Origin: Isoetes taiwanensis
Taxonomy: Eukaryota; Streptophyta; Lycopodiopsida; Isoetales; Isoetaceae
Direction of reading: 5' to 3'
NCBI GenBank assembly: GCA_021234155.1
Contig: JAJEKV010000046.1
Location: 9,865,012 to 9,929,011, forward strand
Length of the DNA: 64,000 nucleotides
Of the stretch, positions 57,206-64,000 are shown piece by piece (position 1 is the stretch's first letter; the number at the start of each line of letters is the position of its first letter). Below the pieces are notes generated by a model. The model saw only the letters and a program-made list of their open reading frames with translations. It was not told the origin of the DNA and searched no databases. Both the position numbers and the translations under genes were made by a program.

Positions 57206-60005
57206 AGCCTTATGAATCGGTGAGGACAAACAGTTCGCATGGATGCAATGCATGCAAAAGTAATAGTCCATAAATTTCTGGAAGAAAAATATCGTTTATA
57301 GAAGATCGTTCCGCTGTTGTTGTTTCAGCTTCGCATAGCAAAAGACGATAAGCTCCCCCTATATCCCATTCCCATGAGTGCTTATATAGATCTTCATTAG
57401 TTCTCGCATTGTTACATTCCTACCTAAAAGATTCATTTACAATGATTGGGGTAATAAAGTTACCGAATTATTCTAGATGGCATAAGAAGTGTCATTGCTA
57501 ACATATAAGCAGCTAAAAAAATACTATCTCAGACTGGCTTGATACAAGCAACATGATTACTTTCTTATCATGATTCTCATTCACGATATTCTGCCTGCAA
57601 TTTCAGTCTTTCTAATGATGTGCTACTCTTGGCTTACACAGTTTTGACAATTGATAGAAGTGTATGCTTACCTTCTCTTTCTTCCTAAAGATCTATATAA
57701 ATCTTCTCCTTTGGCCTTTACTGTCCCACTTCAAAAACCATCCACATGGAATTGTTGCTCTATATTCTTGAGAACTATTTTTCTAACAGGTCTCATCTTT
57801 GTAATAGAGATGCATAATCTAATACAATAGTTTGCTTAAGTTTTGGTTTCATACTAGGAGATTAGAATCATGTTAATTCTTTGTTCAAGCCATATTATGT
57901 CATGGCTTCTAAATGTTTTGAAGGTTCATTCAATTTGTAGCGCGAATAATGACAACATTAGTTTGGTTTTGATTCTATACTGTACTTGCTGGTATAGTTG
58001 TTCAGCAAGTGCAAAATGAAAAGCAGCACCTGCCCAAAAGAGAATTAGCAGCATTTGAGGCACGTGCTGAGACTTAGAGTGTTTACCTCTTGCATCTATA
58101 TGTAAAAGAATATGATTCAGACGAAGATAACAACTGTCTAATGACTTAATATAAAAAGGTCAAGAATCCTTAAGCTGGTGGAGATGGCGAGAATGGTTAC
58201 AATAGGACTAAACACCTTTGTTGTGGTTACAAAGCCTAGATGCCTATGAAGCTTAGGCTAAGTATTTGTTTTAGTTGGAAGACTCTTTTCACAATTTTAT
58301 GAGACTTTCATGAGATACTACAATGAGAATACAGATCTCCATTTTGACAACCTTTTCATCAATTTGCCTCCCCATCAATTGCCCATATGGTGCTCCATGC
58401 TCTTAAATTACTAGAAAAAATAACTTCCTCATAAACTATAGCTTTCTCTTAATCTCTTAGACGTTTTTACAACATTACATAACTTTCATTACGTTACAAC
58501 ACTATACGGTGCTTTCTCTTAGACACTCTTAGAACATTATACGGCAATAAACGCTTGTACATTTTGAACGTATCCATAAATCAGGTCAATGCAGTAAGAG
58601 CCATCAACATTATAGCTTTATTTAGTTTTAATACTTTGGTATAGATGAAAGAAAACTAGGCCAGTTTTCTAACTTCCATCAGAGAGTAGAAGGAAATGAA
58701 AATGGCATACAGAATGAGGGCAAAGTGTTACTCAAAGCAACCTTTTTACAAGAAAGAAAACTAGGTCAAGGTCAGTTTTCTATCTTCCATCAAAGAGTAG
58801 AAAGAAATGAAACTGGCATACGGATGCCTGTGGCGACCCTAACTACAACTTCTAATCTTCCCCACTTTTTGTTGTTAGCTTGGTGGCAAAGATAAACGTA
58901 ACAGTAGAAAACTGCATTCACCTCTTCCTATTTCACATACTAATCCTGTATAAAATCACAGCTTGATGACCTCATGTGATGAAAATAACTTATCATTTAG
59001 ATACAGCCCGCTTCTATAAGATTTCAGGAATAAGAGCAGACAAAAAGTTTTAACTTCCATAATGGCTCTGTTAGTTCTTGAAAGTGATTGTTGTCCATGT
59101 GTTCCCATACTCATCCAAGTCAAAAGTTTTTATCTATTGTGCTTGCCGAGAACTAAGATATCCAACATTTCTATAGCATTCTCATGCACTCAAAGAAAGA
59201 CTACTCCATTTCCTCAGCATCATGTACATCAGTTCAATGCAGGAAATTGACCGCAGTACCCAAAAAACCAAATAAGCTTCCAACAGTTGAGGGCAAATTC
59301 GTGTTTCCGCCTGCAAAATATCTTGGAAACTTGATCTGATTTTATTTTGTTTAAATGCTGAACCTTTACATGTCCTTTCTCATTATGTAAGAAATGCGGC
59401 TGTTTAAAGAATAGTTTAACACGGTCTTGAGTAAGACATTTAACTGTATATGCAACTTAAGAAAATGATTAGTTATCAGTCTTAATAGTACTACCATACC
59501 AAAGTGTCAGGTCACATGGTCCAAGTACAAGGAACGCTTGATGTGTCCAAGGTACAGAGCGAGGTACAGTTAGAATGCTCGAATTATGTTGCAGGGTGCA
59601 AAAGAGTGGTAGTGTTCCCAAAACTCCCATTGGTACGAAAGGTACAAAATTGCTCGGCAAAGACCATGGAAAAACACAAGGGTACTGAACAGGAACTCTC
59701 AATTTAGCCGTTGAGCAACCCTGTAGGATTGCATGAAAAGAATGTCATCAACAACATTACAAGACCAACAAAAGAAACATTCATTGCTTATATTACCTCC
59801 CATCAAAAATATGTTCAGTGGAAGTCTTAACTCAAAACAAGACTGTTACCATATGGAAACATGGACACGTAACTGCTACAGCAGTCATTCCGACAAAACC
59901 TAAGGTCTAAAAAAGCCCTAAAAAATTACCTTGTTCTATACTGGAACTTCATTCCAAGTTTGGAGATTGTTCATGCAAGACTAAAACATTCAGACAATTT
60001 TACTT
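57206..60005. other. 2.8 kb intergenic DNA 3' of the SR gene
   Basis: No supported gene. It contains a ~105-bp direct repeat (58648-58718 and 58753-58827, around GAAAGAAAACTAGG and GTAGAAGGAAATGAAA). The part from about 59250 to 60005 may include the SR gene's 3' UTR. The small ORFs at 59062-59250 and 59504-59707 show no family. Confidence 0.4.
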
Positions 60006-61484
60006 CTAAAACCGCGTAGGCGTCTTTGCCTTCTCCACCAATACAACACGCCCATTCCACTCGGTCTGATCGAGTGCTTCTATAGCAGCATCAGCATCCT
60101 CATCTCGTTCAAGTGTCAAGAAACCAAAGCCTCTAGATTCATTTGACCTGAAAAAGGAAAACAGTAATTAAGATAAACTCATGAAAGAAGCCAATTCAAG
60201 TGCGTTCTATATAACAAACCAATGTTCACAAATGAACATCAACTGACCTCCTGTCCCGCACAATACGAACATCCATCACACGGCCATATTTGGAGAACTT
60301 CCTTTCAATATCCTTTTCTGTTGTGATGAAGTTAAATCCAGCAATGAAGAGGTTATTTCCCGGTTCACCAACACCATTGCTTCTATTTGCAGGTGGTGCC
60401 CATGGTCGCCGACGAAGTGGAGACCTGCCACGCCTTCCTTGATACCGAGGAGGAGACCTCCGTCTTGGGGAATATCGCCCTCTGCAGAGGAAAGCATATA
60501 CTTAATTTCACTCATGAATCGTTATGAAGGCAGGAATGATTTTTATGTGCCAACATGAAGATGAACATAATCTTCATGCATCAGTGCAATCTCAACATAA
60601 ACATATCCTTCTGTCGTGTACTCTGCTCTTTAGAATGAATGTGAAATGTGTACAACTTTGTAAAATTCAAAAAGCTACAAGGAGATGATTATAAATCATC
60701 AGGAATGAGGCATTGGACTAGAAAGAAAATGGAAAAAAGGATCAAACCTGGGAGAGTAACCACGCCGAGGAGAGCGCCGAGGAGACCGACGATCTCTGTA
60801 ACGAGGACTTCTAGACCTAGACCTTGCACCACGGCCACGAGCAGGTGATCTAGCTGATCTACGTGCAGGAGATCGTGATCTTGGTGCTGGGGACCTAGAC
60901 CTGGATGCAGAAACTCTTTCTGGAGAACCTGAAGACTTCCTGCGAGGAGATCTATCCCTCTTTCTTCTGGGCGATGGCGATCTCCTGGGTGATGGGGATC
61001 TCGATTTCCTTGGCGACAAAGACCTGCTTCTGCCACGCCCACTAGACCTATGTTTCTGTTTCGGCGAAGCAGACCTTTTGGGTGAACTATCCGATCTTGG
61101 ACTTCTTGAATGCCTCTTAACAGACCTTAGATTCTCTGGCGACCGTGGTTTTTCTGGCGACCTGGATCCAGGCCGATCCTGGGCATGCTGCAACTGCTTT
61201 GGTTCACCTTCCCCTTCATCCTGCCGGACTTCTGCAGAGCTATTTTGCGCAATATGGTCTGAATCCTGCGGCAGCTCTTGGTTCAAATCTAAACCCATTG
61301 CTGCGGCAGAGGGCGACACGAGGTCTCCAACTGGGCGGGGAGAAGCGGGTGCCGGAATCGAGATATTTGGTGGGTTTTGTTCAGACATAAACTCGTCGTG
61401 GTCCTCCGAAGGGGCGATGTCCATGTTGCTCGCCATAGCCAAAGCTTGGAGAGCGCGGGATAGTGTTAGCCCGGATGTGTTCAA
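60006..61484 (-). CDS. RS-domain/RRM splicing regulator (SR45a/Tra2-like)
   Basis: Three minus-strand exons: 60748-61484, 60248-60481 and 60006-60147. They join in frame to 370 residues. Residues 1-100 are acidic and Pro/Ser-rich. Residues about 105-275 form an RS domain full of SPRR/RSRSP words. One RRM follows (about 287-367) with RNP2 as LFIAGF and RNP1 as RGFGFLTL, and the protein ends right after it at KAKTPTRF. SR proteins bind pre-mRNA and recruit spliceosome parts in the nucleus. Plant SR45a/Tra2-like proteins have this RRM type, but many carry a second RS tail that is absent here. An alternative start is Met17. Introns 1 and 2 are 266 and 100 bp. Confidence 0.92.
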
Positions 61485-61706
61485 GACCTAAACACGACGG
61501 ATTTAATCAGAGCCCTAATAAACCCTAAACCTCTTTTTTTGCATGTATTCCGGCCAAATGTTTGAACATCGAAATGTGCCCAGGTATATTTGCTACAATT
61601 GTTGACATGATGTCGAGTTTGTGCATATGCCAAATGGATGGCTACTTGCAATGGTGTTTGTGACTAACATTAAATACTTTTCGGATATGAACACAATAGA
61701 GCTCTT
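61485..61706. promoter_or_regulatory. Upstream region of the SR gene
   Basis: About 220 bp between the SR gene start codon and a LINE end. It presumably holds the promoter. No strong TATA box was seen. CCCTAATAAACCCTAAACC at 61512-61530 (telobox-like AAACCCTAA on the plus strand) is a motif known from promoters of plant growth and RNA-processing genes. Confidence 0.4.
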
Positions 61707-61800
61707 AGAATAGAATAGAATAGAATAGAATAGAATAGAATAGAATAGGTTTTTTAGCATCCACGGAGACCAATTGGCCTATGGGACCCAAACACCCTTT
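61707..61800 (-). mobile_element. Very short LINE 3' end with (ATTCT)n tail
   Basis: The (AGAAT)n run at 61707-61746, read on the minus strand, is the tail. It is followed by the conserved 3' block (61752-61790) with TGGTCTCCGTGGATGC. Only about 50-90 bp of the element were inserted. Confidence 0.8.
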
Positions 61801-62085
61801 TACATGAACCATCACCTGCCATCGTCAATTAGCACAGGGCAAAACAGGGCCCCTTTCCAGCGATGGTTGCATGTGAATCTAGCCTTAGGGGCTGTTTACA
61901 TGCACCAACATCATCATGACAATGCCCTATTTTGTCTGGAGAAAGAAGAAAGATGGTTGCAAATAACGGCCAGCCTTATTTCGTGCACAACTCTCCTCAA
62001 TGGCACATGTAGATTGCCTCTAATTAACTTGGTAAAACAGTCTTAAAAGGTTTAGAAATACCCACCCTCCATGTTCGTAATTGAT
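61801..62085. other. Short intergenic stretch
   Basis: A 90-codon plus-strand ORF overlaps this part (61774-62046), but its beginning lies in LINE sequence and no family was recognised. Probably not a gene. Confidence 0.35.
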
Positions 62086-62230
62086 AAAGAAAGGAAGGAA
62101 GGTATTTTTATCATCCACGGAGACCAATCGGTCTATGGGATCCAATACAAAAGCGCAGCAAGCGGATTACTACCCGTATTAAAAAACCCCCGCCCCGAAG
62201 GGTTTTCGAGGGAAAAACTGTGGCAGCAAT
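62086..62230 (-). mobile_element. Short LINE 3' end with (CCTT)n tail
   Basis: Tail at 62088-62102 read on the minus strand, then the conserved block (62110-62145), then the 3' UTR hairpin (GGTTTTCGAGGG / CCCCCGCCCC, 62175-62220). Same family as the four longer copies. The upstream limit is uncertain and may extend to about 62260. Confidence 0.8.
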
Positions 62231-62480
62231 CAGCCTGCTGACAAACTGTTCCAATATACAAAATGCAAAAACACACAAATATATACACTCATGCAACCAA
62301 AGGTTGGAGAGTGTCATGAAATTTTGGTTTAGAAATGCCTAACATTGCCAAGCTTAAGTTGGCTAGGAATCTATGTAATTAATGAAGATAGTGTCATGAG
62401 CCGGATAATTGGATAGTGGGATGGTTGATTTTCTTTCATTATGATTTGCATTATCCCATTGAAGTTGAATTATTATGTAA

Positions 62481-62511
62481 TTAGTAACGGGTGCCCGGCG
62501 TTGCCGGGCAT
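62481..62511 (-). mobile_element. Helitron-type 3' terminus
   Basis: Read on the minus strand: an 8-bp-stem hairpin TGCCCGGC-AAC-GCCGGGCA (62492-62510), 7 more bases, then CTAA (62481-62484) followed by T. This is the textbook Helitron 3' end (hairpin shortly before CTRR, inserted in front of T). The matching 5' TC end was not found to the right of it, so the length and content of the element are unknown. Confidence 0.75.
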
Positions 62512-63100
62512 AAATACGGTTCCATGTAGGAATTGAAGTGAACTTACTTTCTTGCATTTGTAGATCATGTTGCCTTTCATTGCATTTGTATAGTTAGTTA
62601 TTGCTTCTTCTAGGTTCCTATGGGTTCCTATAACTCTCACTTTGAGATGTATAAATATAGGAAAGGGACTTTTTCCATCATGTAAGTATGCATTGAGTAG
62701 CTTTTTCCAAATGAGTGATGCATTATTTAATGGTTCTTATGTAGGCAATTTACGAGGGATGTAACGTAGTTTTGTTATGTAGGTTATTAAGTTGCAATGA
62801 ACCCAATTGCAACTCGTTTGGCATGTATAGTGAAGACTACATTTCAAACAAAGAGAGAATGGTCTTCAATTCAAATACAATATTTATTTCTCTATTTCCT
62901 GTTGTTGAGTTTGTTATTTCTACATAACATAAAGTGGAGACTAATACTAAAGAGGTTCAGTTAGAGGGGCATAATAAATGGCAAGTATATACAGCTACTT
63001 AAGTTATATCGTATTGTGGTTTAGGATATACCATGGGTTGCACATAATTTGCATAGCAATTGCGTTGTGGGTCGAAATCAGTATATGATACTTATTTTGG
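62512..63100. other. AT-rich DNA, probable Helitron body
   Basis: If the terminus at 62481 is real, this DNA is inside the element. No ORF, Rep or helicase motif was seen, so any element here would be non-autonomous. Confidence 0.35.
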
Positions 63101-63103
63101 TCT

Positions 63104-63610
63104 CCAAGGGTATGTATACCCTATAATCTATGATTTTCCACCTAAATATTTTCAAAGACAAACAATCGACAGTGGCCCAAGTAAGGAATTTTGACCTAGA
63201 AAATGTCATTCTATGTTCCTGCATTTTATCAAAGCAAGTCCCTGCATTTTAACGTATTCTATGATCTATAACTTTTTCACGTAAATATTTTCGAGACAAA
63301 CAGTACAGTGGCCCAAAGTGAAGTCATTACAAGATATTTTTTTGTGTGTAGGAAACAATCCAAGGGTATGTATACCCTATAATCTATGATTTTCCACCTA
63401 AGTTTTCTCAAAGACAAACAGCAAACAGTGGCCCAAATGAGAAATTCTGACCCAAAAAATGTTACTTTATGTTCCTGCATTTTCTCAAAGCAAGTCCCTA
63501 CATTTTAACGAAACAATCGAAGGGTATGCATATTCTATGATCTATGATGTTTCAAGTAAACATTTTCAAGACAGACAATAGAGTGGGCCAAAGTTTGCAG
63601 TCCCCCTCAA
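63104..63610 (+). repeat. Tandem repeat, ~255-bp period with inner half-repeats
   Basis: Units begin near 63104 and 63358 (both CCAAGGGTATGTATACCCTA). Each unit contains a second, weaker copy of its own first part (TCTATGATCTAT..TTTTC..ACAAACAG..AGTGGCCCAAA), so the structure is two-level. Confidence 0.75.
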
Positions 63611-63764
63611 TATTTTCAAGCTTAGGTGGTAGCCATGGCTATAACTACGTTAGATAGAGGCACCAATAGTTATGTTATCTCTACACCAATAGTAATGTTA
63701 TCTCTGCATTTAAGTAAAAGAGCTAAGAGATTGATTCAAGAATGGCTACATGCAGCTTGGCAAT

Positions 63765-63935
63765 CCTGCAAACAACTTAAAAATAATTAGTTGGCATCAC
63801 CAATGGTCTTCTAAAATGGATAGCTGGGATCCTGATCTTCCAAAAAATGGAAACGTTTAGTTGGCATCACAACGGTGGACTTCTAAAACTGGATAGCCTG
63901 GATCATGGTCCATCATGGTCCATCATGGTCCTGTA
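63765..63935 (+). repeat. Short tandem duplications near the window end
   Basis: A ~70-bp unit (TTAGTTGGCATCAC..TTCTAAAATGGATAGC) is present twice at about 63785 and 63858. It is followed by three 12-bp units, CATCATGGTCCA-like, at 63903-63932. Confidence 0.7.
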
Positions 63936-64000
63936 AAAAAAGAAAACCTTGTAACAAATCCTAGTGCCACAAAGTGAATATGCAAAGGTACAGAGTTACA

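Overview
The window looks like nuclear DNA of a land plant with a large, transposon-rich genome. Supporting signs are a short-form tRNase Z with eight exons and GT-AG introns, a nepenthesin-type aspartic protease, an SR-type splicing regulator, a pentatricopeptide-repeat (PPR) gene relic, and Copia/Gypsy elements primed by initiator-tRNA-Met-like sites. The many LINEs with microsatellite tails would suit a fern or another seed-free plant, but the lineage cannot be fixed by reading alone. Only three genes look intact: an aspartic protease (13144-14514, minus), a tRNase Z (14795-17017, plus, divergent from the protease across 280 bp) and an RS-domain/RRM splicing factor (60006-61484, minus). A 160-codon acidic ORF (41481-41963) is a possible fourth.

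Layout. 1-10.5 kb: two copies of a ~0.8 kb repeat, one interrupted by a 2.4 kb LINE, plus an LTR fragment and unassigned DNA. 10.5-25.8 kb: a large inverted duplication. Its arms (10.46-13.24 kb and 22.24-25.0 kb) each carry Copia pol remnants joined to copies of the protease gene's 3' end. Between the arms lie the protease, tRNase Z, a 395-bp Tourist-like MITE and a second LINE with an empty-site paralogue. 26-31 kb: a foldback MITE and a chimeric relic of an erlin-like gene fused to a PPR gene. 31-40 kb: a long decayed LINE with endonuclease and RT, an L1-like LINE relic and a LINE fragment. 40-43.4 kb: coding-like fragments and an uncharacterised TE-type ORF. 43.7-57.2 kb: a decayed Ty3/Gypsy element whose gag is split by a 9.75 kb LTR element (1.56 and 1.60 kb LTRs, perfect 5-bp target duplication, interior without recognisable coding) and whose RT is split by a 337-bp SMART/TRIM element. 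57-64 kb: noncoding DNA, the SR gene, two short LINE 3' ends, a Helitron-type 3' terminus and tandem repeats.

The genes do not form a pathway together. The protease acts in the secretory route, tRNase Z matures tRNA 3' ends, and the SR protein acts in splicing. The main interest is the record of nested and duplicated insertions: two LINEs have unoccupied paralogous sites in the same window, and host-gene pieces have been copied with retrotransposon DNA.
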